Shown here: in pieces, positions 1-11,252 of the stretch | Numbering within the stretch: the stretch's first letter is position 1 | Layout: every line of letters starts with the position of its first letter | Assembly: GCF_025370935.1 (NCBI RefSeq) | Contig: NC_133474.1 | Coordinates: 17,399,997-17,463,996, forward strand | Source of the DNA: Choristoneura fumiferana | Lineage: Eukaryota; Arthropoda; Insecta; Lepidoptera; Tortricidae | DNA: 64,000 nt | Reading direction: 5' to 3' | Made by a program: the position numbers and the translations under genes | Notes under the pieces: generated by a model | Database searches by the model: none | What the model saw: only the letters and a program-made list of their open reading frames with translations | Told to the model about the DNA's origin: nothing

Positions 1-61
1 ATCTTTTAATTAAAAGTTGTACTTGGTTTGGATAGGTATACCATGGTGGTTTGGTTGTACC

Positions 62-190
62 GTTGTCCAGCAGTGGTGTAGCGGTACAGCACGCGGCGCG
101 GAATGCCGAGGACCTGAGTTCGATTCCCAGTGCTGGTCTTATTTTTCTGGTTTTTCTGTGCATCTATATTTCAGTTTGTATTTTCAATTT
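62..190 (+). mobile_element. SINE-A copy 1 (tRNA-like head)
   Basis: Bases 67-136 fold as a tRNA-like unit: acceptor CCAGCA/TGCTGG, D-arm GTGT/GCAC, anticodon-type stem CGGC/GCCG, and a pol III B-box-like GAGTTCGATTCC. A short tail that recurs in the other copies follows (TTTTTCTGG, then CTGTGCATC and CAGTTTGTATTTTC). Other copies are at 10746, 11128 and 19140 (minus). Confidence 0.75.
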
Positions 191-429
191 AGATATTTAA
201 CTAAATGTAAACAAACTTCAGGATTCAAGTATTTTAAACATTTAACTTTATCTATCATTGTAATAGTCTAGTTTATATTACTGTTTATGTAACTATTTCA
301 ATAAAGAAATGTAAATGTTTAGATAGTTTAATGGGGGAATTTCAATATTTAAGACACCATTGACATTGTTGGTTTACATTTAGTTAAATATCTATCCAAA
401 CCTAGTATATATAGTCAGACATAATGTTT

Positions 430-1260
430 TTATTTTTATTTTTCTCATGCTCTTAAAATTTTACTTTAGTCTCTGCACATCGGGACTAAAGCTCCTTTTT
501 ATTCTCTAGGGATTAAAGTTTTTTTTTAATTTACTTTGGAAACCCCTAAACAACCAACACGGCGTTTGTGAATCGAGAATTTTTAGGCGTGGAAATAACC
601 TCAAAATGACATCTGTGCAAAAATATTAAATAAAACACGATTAAATTTCGTGAAACACAATTAATGATTACGAATATGAATCTATTTAATTATATTAAGG
701 ATTAATTCATTTTATTATGCATAGTCCAATTAGTTTTAAAATAGTTTTCAATCTTAAAACTATTGGCTAAATATACAAGCTTTTAATGCGTCACTTCATA
801 AACAATAAATAGAAAAGAAAAAAAACACGCAGCAATTTTTTTTGCTAGAGAAGATATAGTTTGGCAGATGAGCAGCATACCTATTCGATGATTTTTAAAT
901 TTTTGTTTCTCATCATAAACACTTTAATACCTATTATTATCACACAATGCCTGTATAATATAAAACAAAATAAAGGTAACTAAAACTACATACAAACTAA
1001 AATTATAAATAAAAAAGTTTGCTATTTGAATTTTGAACAGATGCCTATCCATTAGTCGAGCGTACGTTTTTAAAAAGTAATATTGTAATTTTGAACAAAC
1101 CATTTTTTTTTTCCTCGCATTCAAAGTGAAATGTACCTAGTGTTTAACGCGAGACTAAACAACCATAATGCCACTCGAACTATAGCCACCCTCGCTCTGC
1201 TCGGGTGGCTAAACATCTCGTGTCATTTGGCTTGTCTTACTCCCTTGTTGAATCTACTAT
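430..1260 (+). repeat. Dispersed repeat Y, uninterrupted copy
   Basis: This stretch matches, in inverted orientation, 50995-52060 along most of its length. Shared landmarks include CTCATGCTCTTAAAATTTTA, the A-rich centre and the terminal block GTTTAACGCGAGACTAAACA followed by CCACCCTCGCTCTGCTCGGG. The copy at 51 kb carries a MITE, and this copy retains the empty site (AATT at 728-731). Its class is unknown and no coding frame is visible. Confidence 0.7.
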
Positions 1261-1367
1261 TAAATACCTATTAAACTATTGCCCGCTATTTAATTAATCT
1301 AAAAAGGATAACTAATTAATATTTTAGTCATGGTTCTTGTAACAATCGTAATCGTAGTTTATTGACA

Positions 1368-1640
1368 TCAGAATAATTATAAATGCGAAAGTTTGTGTGT
1401 GTGTGCGTATGTTATCCCTAAACGCTAAAACGGCTGGACGGATACGAAGGAAATCCATACTAATCCAGATCCAGACTAATGTTAAGTGTGAGTTTGTATG
1501 TTAGTCCGTCTTTCACGTCGAAACGGAGCGACGGATCGACGTGATTTTTGGCATAGAGATAGTTTATGGGCCCGAGAGTGACATAGGCTACTTTTTATCC
1601 CGATAAACGCACAGTTCCCGAGGGAGCAGCGCGCGATAAC
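1368..1640 (-). repeat. Dispersed lepidopteran-type repeat (CTAGC family), minus
   Basis: The stretch contains the reverse complement of a repeat also seen at 5545, 26140, 32295, 40845 and 45423. Markers are TCGAAACGGAGCGACGGAT and GATAGTTTATGGGCCCGAGA. It appears as two partial pieces (1368-1445 and 1480-1640). It is non-coding and its class is unknown. Confidence 0.55.
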
Positions 1641-1961
1641 GATCAAGGACTTTAAACTAGCCACTATAGAATCTTTTCTAAGTAAAAAGTCATTACGTTT
1701 TGGTTTCATTGTTATGCGATATCACTATGACGTTTACTGTGAAATGATTCCAAGGTGACTCATGAATTAAAGCCCTTGAACGTACAATCAGTGATACCTT
1801 CAAGTGCCCTCAATTAACTTTTTAGTGTGCGTTATTCAGTCCCGTAACTCGGGAGATATCAGTGATAAACTTTGTTAGAAAAATGTTTGCAATGTATACT
1901 TACTATAAACATACTTAGATGAGCCATGAAGGAATTGCCTTAAAACTGCCACAACTTTTTT

Positions 1962-2450
1962 TTATACGACTGGATGGTAAAAGATCACCACCGCCCATAA
2001 ACATGCAAGACCAGGGGTGTTTAAGGGAGAAAATTATGAAATGGAGAAAGTTAAATCAGTGAAAGTCAACGTGCACGGTACCTGGGTTAGACTGCTGCTA
2101 CGATGAGTAGGCTCCCGCGGGATGGTCACTTTAGGATCACCAGGGCACACTTTTACGGCGCACACAACCACACGCGAGCCACGTATCGTTTTGTCTGTCT
2201 TGGTCAGTGCATTACTAGCGTATTGAAGAGGGCTGCGGGGGTGAAGGAGGGGCAGAGCACTTCAGATGGTTAATTTTGAACATGCAACACCAGGGGGATT
2301 TCAGATGCGTTGCCAACCTAGAGGCCTAAGATGGGATACCTCAAGTGCCATGTTCCACCGTCTGTCTCACTCTCCACGCGAAACAACAGTGCAAGCACTG
2401 CTGCTTCAACGGCAGGATTAGCGAGCAAGATGGCGGGACTCCTGACTTCT
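1962..2450 (+). repeat. Dispersed repeat Z (two partial pieces)
   Basis: The two pieces are at 1966-2030 (GATCACCACCGCCCATAAAC) and 2283-2450 (GCCAACCTAGAGGCCTAAGA, then AACAGTGCAAGCACTGCTGC). The same family recurs inverted at 2655-2905 and as fragments at 11490-11632 and 29696-29765. No coding frame is convincing. A Helitron-like origin is possible but not shown. Confidence 0.6.
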
Positions 2451-2654
2451 AGTTGATTTGTACCCCATTAAATCATACTTTCAATAAGTACTTGACTCAC
2501 GGAGACGTTACCATGGCAACCAGCTGCACTAAAAAGATTGACTCAAATAACCATGGAGCAAATAACCTGCCACAGAGCCGGTGCATCCGAAGCGGCTGAA
2601 AAGACAAATTATCCAATATACAGGGGTCTAGGCACGGAATATGACTTTTGTCCC

Positions 2655-2905
2655 ACTCGGTGTCGAGACCCTTGGTCCGTGGGGTCCGCCCGGATTGCTA
2701 CCACCTCTTGCTCGCTAATCCTGCGTGAAGCAGCAGTGCTTGCACTGTTGTTCCGGCGTGGAGAGTAAGACAGCCGGTGAAATTACTGGCACTTAGGCCT
2801 CTAGGTTGGCAACACATGCAATCCCCTGGTGTTGCAGTTGTCTGTGGGTGGTGGTGATCTCTTACCATCAGGAGACCCACTTGCTCGTTTGCCATCCAGT
2901 CGAAT
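2655..2905 (-). repeat. Dispersed repeat Z, minus copy
   Basis: The reverse complement of the 2283-2450 family, including CATCAGGAGACCCACTTGCT and CTTAGGCCTCTAGGTTGGCA. With the plus copy upstream it forms a large imperfect inverted pair. The open frames across it are incidental. Confidence 0.6.
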
Positions 2906-3315
2906 AAAAAAATAGGTACTCTTTATTTAATTTGTTTTAGTTTTGAATCTATTTTTGTTTTATATAGGTAAGTTTGTTAAGTATAGGACTGTTTTTTAAA
3001 TAAATTAATATTAAAAAAAAAGAAAAGGAGAGCTCTGCTTACACTGTATATGCGGAACCCTCTGTGCGCTGTTCCGACTCGCACTCGACCGATCTTATTA
3101 CCCAATCCTTGCTAACCCTACAATGGATCGAACCCTGTTTCCTAACAATAGCAAAGGATCAATAAAATCAATAGTGTAAGCACAAAAAAATGATACGATA
3201 AAAAATGCCAAGGGGCGTTTGTAATGGCGAATAATATAGAATTTAGTAGGATTTGTAAAATAAAATAAAACGGCTAAGTGCGAGTTTGATTCGCGTACTG
3301 AGGGTTTCAAAGCAA

Positions 3316-3565
3316 TTTGAAAATGGAAATGAAAAATGAAAATGAAAAGATTTATTCGGGACACACACATATAAATAATAGATACAGAACAAAAACATAA
3401 TAATAATAAAGTGAAATAAAATAAAATGAGATTACAAAATACAAAAATAATTAAAAAAGAGAGAAAAAAAATACTTATATATATGCGCCCGAAATGGTCC
3501 CGCCTCAGCATAAAATGCGGACTCCTTTGGTGGAGCCAGCGCTGGTCTTCCGGCGAGACCATTTT
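3316..3565 (-). mobile_element. Probable LINE 3' end (minus) with TTTTCATT-type tail
   Basis: On the minus strand the stretch ends in a simple tail of repeated ATTTTCATT units. An A/T-rich 3' region and a GC-rich block with CCAGCGCTGG at 3536-3545 precede the tail. This structure fits a 5'-truncated non-LTR element, but no reverse-transcriptase peptide remains. Confidence 0.4.
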
Positions 3566-3954
3566 AGACGAATAGAATTTGGTATCGATATCTAAGTCAA
3601 GATATCTTTATAATGCGAGTGTATATTAGTGTGTGTGTATAATGTGACTGACTGTGCGAATTTTCCACATTTGTTGACTGTTTTTGTTTCCGTACCAATT
3701 AGTTATTGAATGTCTAGTGATAGCAGAGCCCCTCTCCTAAGCAAAAGTTGATAATCGTTTGCATGCCATAAAACAATAATGCCAATAGACGTGTCTGTCA
3801 ACTTGAAAGTTCGACTTTAGCGACATATTCATTTGATAGGAACTTGTTTAAAAACTGACAGACCACTTATTTGGCTGATGGTAGCTCCAACACAAAATTT
3901 CAAGTTTATAGGACAGCCGGAAGTACCCTATAGGGTTTTCGGTTACGGCAATTT

Positions 3955-4242
3955 GTATGGTACATAGCCCGAAGAATTGCGAAACTGAAGTGGCTGTGGG
4001 CGGGGCACATTGCTCGCAGGACTGATGGCCGATGGGGTCAGAAGATTCTCGAGTGGCGTCCGCGGACCGGGAGACGAGCTGTCGGTGCCTCCATCAAGAT
4101 GGAGCGGCGACCTGGTTAAGATCGCGGGATCGCCGTGGATGCGGAAAGCACAAGACCGGTCTGAGTGGAGAGCCGCGGGGGAGGCCTATGTCCAGCAGTC
4201 GGACGTGTTTCGGCTGACATGATGATGATGGTATGGTACATA
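3955..4242 (+). mobile_element. 5'-truncated RTE-type LINE fragment with perfect 12-bp target duplication
   Basis: The target duplication GTATGGTACATA occurs at 3955-3966 and 4231-4242. The insert between encodes the C-terminal tail of an endonuclease/reverse transcriptase, including AKLKWLW-like, RRTDGRWGQKILEWRPRTGR-like and GEAYVQQ text with frame shifts, then GGCTGACATGATGATGATG. This C-terminal text and the ATG-repeat tail are typical of lepidopteran RTE-clade LINEs. The fragment is far too short to be active. Confidence 0.85.
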
Positions 4243-4255
4243 CGGTGCTATAGGT

Positions 4256-4556
4256 AGGGCTGGTCCACAAATTTAAAGTTGCTCAACGTGCTATGGAAAG
4301 AGCTATGCTCGGAGTTTCTCTGAAAGATAGAATTCGTAACGAAGCGACAGAGAACCAAAGTTATCAACATAGCCCACCGCATTAGCACGCTGAAGTGGCT
4401 ATGGGCCGGCCATATAACCCAAAGAACTGATAACCGTTGGGGTAGACGACTTCATGAGTGGAGACCAAGGATCGGCAAACGTAGCGTAGGACGTCCTCAG
4501 ACTCGGTGGAGCGATGATCTTCGCAGGGCGGCTGGCAAAAGCTGGATGAGAGATAG
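4256..4556 (+). mobile_element. RTE-type LINE fragment, frameshifted
   Basis: The stretch begins with coding remnants (HKFKVAQRAMERAMLGVSL, then KDRIRNE) typical of the RT C-terminal region. It continues, with shifts and stops, into the WAGH-type and GKRSVGRPQTRW-type text. The same kind of element as at 3955 but an independent, older piece. Confidence 0.7.
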
Positions 4557-4776
4557 TTTCAGACTTTCCGTACTGAGCGATCTAAATGAGCCACCCTATC
4601 ATGTACATAAATCAGTTTGTTCATGCAACGGAGACAGACCCGCGGCATTCGCTAGTGCAGCCAGTCTGGTTCCTCGCCCGCCGAGTTTGACCCGTAATTG
4701 CAAAGCCGCAAGTCACAGGCTGTCGCGGAGCGATTACCTATCGAACTATTTACTTTTGGTGGTTGTTTCATGATAG

Positions 4777-4804
4777 GTGAGAGAGAGAGAGAGAGAGAGA
4801 GAGA
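4777..4804. repeat. (AG)n microsatellite
   Basis: About 13 uninterrupted GA units. Confidence 0.95.
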
Positions 4805-5203
4805 TGGAAAAAAATAAAAATAACATCGATATAGTATAGGACTCCACTCAGCATAATGTTACGGCAAGCCGCAAAGCTGTTTTTCAGTGGTCAGCCGGTC
4901 GTTTCTGTAATTATCTGTAACTCTCACGAATTGTAATTTCATTCTTTCTGTAAGATATCGATTGATTCTATGTTATTTTCTTCTTCGAAGTTACTACACT
5001 CCTGACAGAGTCGTCGGTTGGAAATCAACAGTGAATCTTAAGCGTCTTTTTCGATGTAAAAGAATGAAGAATAAAAAAATATATTTGAAATATAACAATG
5101 TTACAATAAAGACTCCGCACTAGACTCTGATACCGGAGACAATTTACAATAAAACAGTTACTTGAGTAATGAATAATAAGTTGACACAAACAAATTCTTA
5201 ACC

Positions 5204-5362
5204 TAAATTGGGTGTATGTGTGTGTGTGTGGTGTGTAGTGTGTGTGCGCGTGTGTGAGTGTGTGTCTCATCCGCTGAGTATAGTCATAAAATTTGGCACT
5301 GTTGCTGTTGCTGTTGCGCACACGCACACGCACACGCGCACACAAAGACACACACACACCAT
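5204..5362. repeat. TG-rich and CA-rich simple sequence pair
   Basis: A GTGTGT-rich block (about 5212-5268) and an ACAC-rich block (about 5318-5360) flank 50 bp of unique DNA. They are imperfectly complementary. Open frames read through here on both strands are low-complexity artefacts. Confidence 0.85.
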
Positions 5363-5544
5363 ACTAGAGATCACAGTCTTGTGGACTCACTTACAATACT
5401 TGTTGTCTGTGTTTGTTTTAACAGTTTTAAGTATGATTCGCCAACTGTATTTCTGTGGACATCTGTTATTGGCTTTCTGTTTAGTACCTAAGTCCTATTA
5501 TAATGTCCTGTATTGCTGTTAATGCCCCAAATAAATAAATTAAA

Positions 5545-5735
5545 AAAAACTCCGTCCGCGTGTAATTCGTATATTTCCGGGATAAAAACTATCTTATGTC
5601 CTTCCCGGGGACTCAAACTATCTGTACACCGAATTTCATCTAAACCAGTTCAGCGGTTAAGACGTGGTGAGGTAACAAACAAAACAAACAGACACAAACT
5701 TTCCCATTTGTATTCGTGGGATGTGATATCCCGCT
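5545..5735 (+). repeat. Dispersed CTAGC-family repeat
   Basis: Contains CTCCGTCCGCGTGTAATTCG, GGGACTCAAACTATCTGTAC and CGAATTTCATCTAAACCAGT, shared with 32295-32510 and, in reverse, 26140-26320. Non-coding. Confidence 0.6.
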
Positions 5736-5864
5736 CCCGCTACCTCTTGTGACTGGTGCCCCGCGCGCCGACCGGTTTGCAGACGCAGGCGCAGCCAAAA
5801 AAAATGTCTGCCGCCCGTCTGGGAGAGAAAGCTGCGCCAAGTGAAATTGACTTAGTTGATCCCT

Positions 5865-5992
5865 GTATGCAATACAAGGGTTACCTATTTCAAGAGCTAC
5901 GGTGCCACAAACAGACACACAGACACACATACCGGTCAAACTTATAATTACAACTTATAACAACTTTTTGCGTCGGGGGTTAAAAATAAATT
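5865..5992 (-). repeat. Dispersed repeat ending in AACCCCCGACGCAAAAAG-type terminus
   Basis: Contains GAGCTACGGTGCCACA and TTTTTGCGTCGGGGGTTA. Related pieces lie at 10600-10676, 11790-11892 and, more diverged, 54788-54965. Class unknown. Confidence 0.5.
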
Positions 5993-6004
5993 TTAACAAA
6001 TGCT

Positions 6005-7084
6005 TTTTAGGGTTCCGGAGCCAAAATGGCAACAACGGAACCCTTATAGATTCGTCAAGTCCGTCTGTCTGTCTGTCTGTCCGTCCGTCCGTATGTCACA
6101 GGCATTTTACTCGAAAACTACAAGATGTATATCAATGAAATTTGGAGTACAGATGTCTTGTCAAAGCCGCTATTTAGTTTTGTAGTTAAATTACAAAAAT
6201 AAATATTTACACGTAACAGAAGTTGAAAAAAAAATTTTTTTAACTCGCATCAACGTGTGGCACATAGTTCGACAGCTCTTTTGAAAAGATAGTAAGGTTT
6301 CTCAAAAATTTTTTGATTAAGTGAAGATTTCCGGAAATAATCGCTCCCATTAGTAGCAAAAATTGTCCCCCCCCCTCTATCTTGTAAACCGTTTGTCCAA
6401 AAAAATATGCAAAAATATCGAAAGTTAACGCTTAATAAATACTTTCAACGGAAATTGGTTTCAATATGATCGGATATACCGTTTTTGAGTTTATTGCCGA
6501 AAAACTGCGCTTCTCAACAAAAGGACGTAAGTGCCGTGAAGATACGCTCTCTTTCTGGTAATAGATTTTAAGACTGTAGTAAGTGTTTTAATGAGGGCTA
6601 TCGTTTTATGTCTCACTAGATGGCGCACTGTTGCGTGAGGTTTTTAAGTATGGCTTTCAAAGTCTGTTATTACGGGCGTGAAAACAAAGTTTATAAAAAT
6701 TTAAAAAATATCGAGCATGCCACAGTGTTGCATAGTCCCCGTTTTGTTCGGAAAAAAGGGAGGACAAAGGTTTCCGAAAGACAAAACTGTCTCAAAATAC
6801 AGACATTCATTGCCCCGTAACGCATAATTGCCATAATTAATTTCAGATAATGCAAAATATTCACAAAATTATTCTAATTATAAATAAACCCGCGTAGCTC
6901 ACCCAAAACTATGAGATTTGACATTTCGGAGACCTCACGCTACACTAGCGCCTCTAGCGGCGAATTCATTCGCGATAGCCCTCATTGTGTTATAACGCAC
7001 ATAATATTACTTGATTTTTTTCGAAATGGCTACGGAACCCTATCTTGGGCGTGTACGACACGCTCTTGGCCGATTTTTTTTATA
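6005..7084 (+). repeat. GGGTTCCG repeat, variant copy split by a MITE
   Basis: The 5' end reads AGGGTTCCGGAGCCAAAATG with a GTCTGTCTGTCTG/CCGTCCGTCCG run. The 3' end (6986-7084) reads GGCTACGGAACCC, then CGTGTACGACACGCTCTTGG. The middle differs from the common form at 8033-8695. A MITE at 6591-6985 interrupts it. Confidence 0.65.
6591..6985 (+). mobile_element. ATGAGGG MITE, copy 1
   Basis: 395 bp with terminal inverted repeats ATGAGGGCTATCG/CGATAGCCCTCAT that continue imperfectly for about 60 bp. Flanks are A and T, making AAT...ATT. It contains the CTCF-like core TCACTAGATGGCGC at 6613-6626. No transposase is encoded. It is nested inside the GGGTTCCG repeat. Confidence 0.88.
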
Positions 7085-7358
7085 GTTCCACGGACTCTAA
7101 GTTAGATATATGCTCTATCAGTATCAGTTCTATGAACATGATAAGGAGAGTCCCGTCTGCTTTGCTTCCTGTGGGCGCGGCCATTATACATAACGGTCCA
7201 CAATAGCTAAATAGCTTATCTACTTTGTTATCACTGGACAAGCAATTTAGTATATCAACTGAGTGTATAAAACAGACTTAGAAGTAACAAAAAATAACAA
7301 TTGGCTTTTGTCCTTAAAAACCGGCGTGTGAGTCGGACTCGCGCACGAAGGGTTCCGT

Positions 7359-7489
7359 ACAGTCACCAGCACCAATATCTGACACAAGCGTGCATAAATA
7401 TCTGATACGACTCTATTCCTAGGGCGGGAAGGATGTGTCAGATATTTTTGCACGCTCCGCTGTGGCAGATATTAATGCTGGTGACTTTA
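7359..7489. mobile_element. Short TA-flanked MITE (CAGTCACCAGCA termini)
   Basis: About 130 bp with inverted ends: CAGTCACCAGCACCAATATC on the left matches GATATTAATGCTGGTGACT on the right after reversal. Flanking TA dinucleotides suggest a Tc1/mariner-type MITE. A possible remnant of the same family is at 19425-19531. Confidence 0.6.
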
Positions 7490-8032
7490 CCTGCTGTGTA
7501 CATACCTGCTGAGGCACCGACTTCAAACTAGTGCCTAGAATCTATGTCCTAGATTAAGGTTAATTAAAAAAAAGGTTTATTAATATCTGCTTTTCAGCTT
7601 TTTCGTCGTTAAAGACTGTATTATAAATTTTAAACTTTCGTGATTCTCACTCATGGTCAAAATACCCATACCCCACACTTCAGTCTACTCGTGACCACGG
7701 CAACTGTAACGTTGCCGAAACGTCGAGGTAAATATTACTTGTGTAAAATAGCGTGATAAGTCCCGTGTATAGTATTACGTACTTGCCCTCCAGTTCTGTT
7801 AGCTTGAGCTTGGCTTGACGTGCTACCGCGGGTCTAGATATACGAAGTAAAGTTAAACGATTGCAATAACAAGACTTTAAAACATTTATTTTCTTTGTTT
7901 TAGGGACATCTGCTTCTTTCGCCAGTGACTTTCATCTGGAGAAAAATTCTCTCTTGGATTAAAGCTAAGGTAACCGTATTAATAGGTTTAAAGTGTTACG
8001 CTATGTTTTAAATCAGGTTGTGTCTGTGTTTT

Positions 8033-8695
8033 TAGGGTTCCGGAGCCAAAATGGCAAAAAAGGAACCCTTATAGTTCCGCCATGTCTGTCTGTCTGTCTA
8101 TCTGTCCGTCCGTCCGCGGCTTTGCTCAGGGACTTTCGATGCTAAAAAGCTGTTATTTTGCACGTATATATATGTAAACTATGCCAACAAAGTGGTACAA
8201 AAAATTTAAAAAAAATATTTAGATTTATAGACGTAAAGCGGGGGGAGATTTTTTGTTTCTCATCCAACCCTATAGTGTGGGATATCGTTGGATAGGTCTC
8301 TTAAAACCATTAGGGGTTTGCTAAGACGATTTTTCGATTCAGTTTCAGTTCAGTATTTTTGCGAAATATTCAACTTTAAAGTGCAAATTTTCATTAAAAT
8401 CGAGCGCCCCCCCCCCCCCTCTAAAATCTAAACCGGTGGGTGGAAAAATTTGAAAAAATTCAGTATGGTAGGAAGTATATCAATATCAAACTTTCATGGA
8501 AAACTATAACGGCTAAGTTTGCTTGAGAATTATTGGTAGTTTAAGAGTGAATAGCAGCTTAAGATATAAAATATACTTAAACTTGGAAGATTCCGTATAA
8601 AATACGAAATCCTTAGAAAAATATTTCTTATTTTTTTCGTAATGGCTACGGTACTCTATTTAAGGCGTATTCGACACGCTCTTGGCCGGTTTTTA
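8033..8695 (+). repeat. GGGTTCCG repeat, near full-length copy
   Basis: About 660 bp. It starts AGGGTTCCGGAGCCAAAATG, followed by a GTCTGTCTGTCTATCTG run, GCGGCTTTGCTCAGG, ACCCTATAGTGTGGGATATC, an ATCGAGCG plus C-run block, and ends ACACGCTCTTGGCCGG. It is the best reference copy. Others are at 8940, 9660, 12530, 20120, 21105, 22447, 35061 and 41165. No coding frame; class unknown. Confidence 0.75.
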
Positions 8696-8939
8696 GATTT
8701 ACATAGTGATGATAGATTAGTGATGATAGATTTACATATGAGCTACCTTCATATTAAATTTCAAGTGTCTAGGACAGCCAGGGGTGACCTAAAAATTTTT
8801 CGGTTTAGGCAATTTTAATGGAAAAACCTTTTTACAAGCTTTTATCTGCTTATATATACTCATCGGCACATTTGGCCCACTCTCCATACAAAATTACCTA
8901 TTGCTGGGGGTGTTTTTGTTCTCGTCTTACCCTGGTTAA

Positions 8940-9237
8940 AGTGGGGGTGTTTTTGTTCTCGTCTTACCCTATAGTGTGGGATATCGTTGGATAGGTATTT
9001 TAAAACATTGGGGAGTTTCCAAAACAATCGTTTGCGAAATATTCAACTTTAAACTGCAAATTTTCATTAAAATCTAGCGTTCCCCCTCTAAAATGTAAAC
9101 TGTTGGGTGGAAATTTTAATAAAAATTCAGAATGGTAGTATATACCTAAGTATAATCAAATTTACAAGGATCTACTATAACGGCTAAGATTGCTTCAGAA
9201 TTATAAATCCTTGGAAACTTACTTGATTTTTACTTAC
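8940..9237 (+). repeat. GGGTTCCG repeat, internal fragment
   Basis: Shares TCTTACCCTATAGTGTGGGA through AACGGCTAAG with 8033-8695 but lacks both ends. Confidence 0.65.
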
Positions 9238-9659
9238 TTTTTTTTTCAATTCTGCGTGAGCGAAGCCATGGGCAAAAGCTACCCATATAGGGATCCCTTC
9301 CACTCTTTGAACGATTGACAGACAAGAACACAAGAATAAACAACGTTTGATAGTAAAAAGGGCATAACGTCGCTTCCAACCTAAAAAAACTTTCCTTAAG
9401 TATAAGTTAGCAACTCGATCAGCTGTCTAGACCCCCCCCTACCCCCTACCCACGCGCCCCCCTGTCTAGACGAGCCCGAGACACCTGGCTACGTCGGACA
9501 ATGAGGCTGGAGTCAAAACATAACTATTTTTAGAGTTCAAATGATCTTAGACGTAGAACAGTTTTTGTTAGAACCTAACCAACCTAGAAAATAATATTGA
9601 AAATATAAAAATATCAACAAGGTGTGATTTAATAAATGAAAAACACAGACGCACCAAAA

Positions 9660-10575
9660 ATATTTTTAAGGTTCCGTATCCCAAAAGGAAAAACCGGCCA
9701 AGAGCGTGTCGGACACGCCCGAAAGAGGGTTCCGTAGTCATTACGAAAAACTTAAGTAATATTTTTCTAAGTGATTTGATATGTTGTACGGAATATTCCA
9801 AGTTTAGGTATATTGTACAAGCAGAGGATCGTGGGTTCAAACCCCGGCTCGCACATCTGAGTTTTTCGGAATTCATGTGCGAAATTACATTTGAAATTTA
9901 CCACGAGCTTTACGGTGAAGGTAAACATCGTGAGGAAACCTGCACAAACCTGCGAAGCAATTCAATGGTGTGTGTGAAGTTCCCAATCCGCACTGGGCCC
10001 GCGTGGGAACTACGGCCCAAGCCCTCTCATTCTGAGAGGAGGCCTGTGCCCAGCAGTGGGACGTATATAGGCTGGGATTATTATTAGGTATATTGTATAC
10101 CTTGGGCTGCTATTTACTCTTAAACTACTAATAATTCTCAAGAAAACTTAACCGTTATAGTCTTCCTTGTAAGTTTGATATACTTACTACCATCCTGAAT
10201 TTTTTTCAAATTTTTTTTACGCCGCTCGATTTTAATGAAAAATTGCACTTTAAAGTTAAATATTTCGCAAACAGATCACTGAATCAAAAAAACGTCTTAG
10301 CAACCCCGTAATGGTTTTAAAAGACCTATCAAACCATACCCCACACTATAGGGTTGGATGAGAAAAAAAATCATTCCCCCACTTTACGTCTATGGTAAGT
10401 ATCCTAATAAAAAAAAATGTTTTTTTTATTGTACCATTTTGTTGGCATACTTTTCATATATATTCATGTAAAATTACAGCTTTCTAGCATAGTCCCTGAG
10501 CAAATTCTAGAGAAAGAGCCTAAGAAACTATAAGGGTTCCGTTTTTGCCATTTCGGCTACGGAACCCTGAAAACC
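9660..10575 (-). repeat. GGGTTCCG repeat, minus copy split by a SINE
   Basis: On the plus strand it begins AAACCGGCCAAGAGCGTGTC and ends GGCTACGGAACCCTG. Removing the SINE at 9818-10083 and one target duplication restores continuity with the intact copy at 21105-21678. Confidence 0.75.
9818..10083 (+). mobile_element. SINE-B copy with perfect 14-bp target duplication
   Basis: TTAGGTATATTGTA flanks it at 9804-9817 and 10084-10097. It is 5'-truncated in the tRNA part but keeps the B-box-like GGGTTCAAACCCC. The body has GCGAAGCAATTCAATGGTGT and CACTGGGCCCGCGTGGGAAC, and the end CCCAGCAGTGGGACGTATAT is followed by GGCTGGGATTATTATT. A clear retroposition event into an older repeat. Confidence 0.9.
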
Positions 10576-10599
10576 GCATTCGAATCGATCCACCCGCTT

Positions 10600-10676
10600 A
10601 AGAGCTACGGTGCCACAGACAGACACAGATAGCGGTCAAACTTATAACACCCCTCTTTTTGCGTCGGGGGTTATAA
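10600..10676 (-). repeat. AACCCCCGACGC-type repeat fragment
   Basis: Shares GAGCTACGGTGCCACA and TTTTTGCGTCGGGGGTT with 5865-5992. Confidence 0.5.
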
Positions 10677-10710
10677 AACGACGAGTCAGGAATCGACCAC
10701 ACGTGAAAAA

Positions 10711-10870
10711 TATAGCATAGGAAAAATTCGTGTCTAGATTCCTGTCCAGCGGTGGTGTAGGGGTTATAGCACGCAGCACGGATTGCTGAGGACCTGGGTT
10801 CGATTCCCAGCGCTGGTCTCTTTCTGGTTTGTCTGTGCATCCATATCTCAGTTTGTATTTTCGATATGGT
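10711..10870 (+). mobile_element. SINE-A copy 2
   Basis: The tRNA-like head is 10746-10816, with acceptor CCAGCG/CGCTGG, anticodon-type stem CAGC/GCTG and perfect T-arm CTGGG/CCCAG around TTCGATT. The tail ends CAGTTTGTATTTTCG. Its head and 35 bp upstream are repeated 382 bp further on. Confidence 0.8.
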
Positions 10871-11095
10871 TTCACGGAATACCCGTAAAAGTAACAAATT
10901 TGGAGTTGAAATAAAAAATACAAAAAGACTCCAAAAAAAACCAATCATAATTTGATTGCTTAGTAGCGACATCTCTTGTCTGTGTGAGCGGTTGGTTCCG
11001 AAAGAGTGTGACGTCTCTCGATGAGAGCGGAACATAGATGTCGCTAGTGCTGCTGCATAAGTAGCGTAGTAGAAATAAGCAACCTGAGATATGTA
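10870..11095. repeat. Unclassified body segment shared with the 19.2 kb SINE-A locus
   Basis: Contains TTTGATTGCTTAGTAGCGAC, ATCTCTTGTCTGTGTGAGCG and ATAGATGTCGCTAGTG, closely matching 19225-19425. It lies between two SINE-A copies here and beside one there, so it may be part of a composite repeat. Confidence 0.55.
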
Positions 11096-11252
11096 TGCAT
11101 AGGAAAAATTCGTGTCTAGATTCCTGTCCAGCGGTGGTGTAGGGGTTATAGCACGCAGCACGGATTGCTGAGGACCTGGGTTCGATTCCCAGCGCTGGTC
11201 TCTTTTTCTGGTTTTTCTGTGCATCCATATCTCAGTTTGTATTTTCGACACA
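11093..11252 (+). mobile_element. SINE-A copy 3
   Basis: The head at 11128-11198 is identical to that of copy 2, with the same upstream block (CATAGGAAAAATTCGTGTCT). The two blocks are direct repeats offset by 382 bp. Confidence 0.8.

Noticed and set aside
67..136. Functional tRNA gene
   Set aside because: The fold is tRNA-like, but position 33 is not T, the acceptor stem is 6 bp, and the unit recurs with a common retroposon tail, so it is a SINE head.
3098..3562. 154-codon minus-strand frame
   Set aside because: Phe/Leu/Ile-rich translation of AT-rich LINE tail sequence, without a domain or splice context.
5025..5522. Cys/Val- and His/Thr-rich frames on both strands
   Set aside because: Translations of TG/CA simple repeats.
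9776..10087. 103-codon plus-strand frame (also at 16435 and 62145)
   Set aside because: The same peptide recurs wherever SINE-B is present, so it is repeat sequence.
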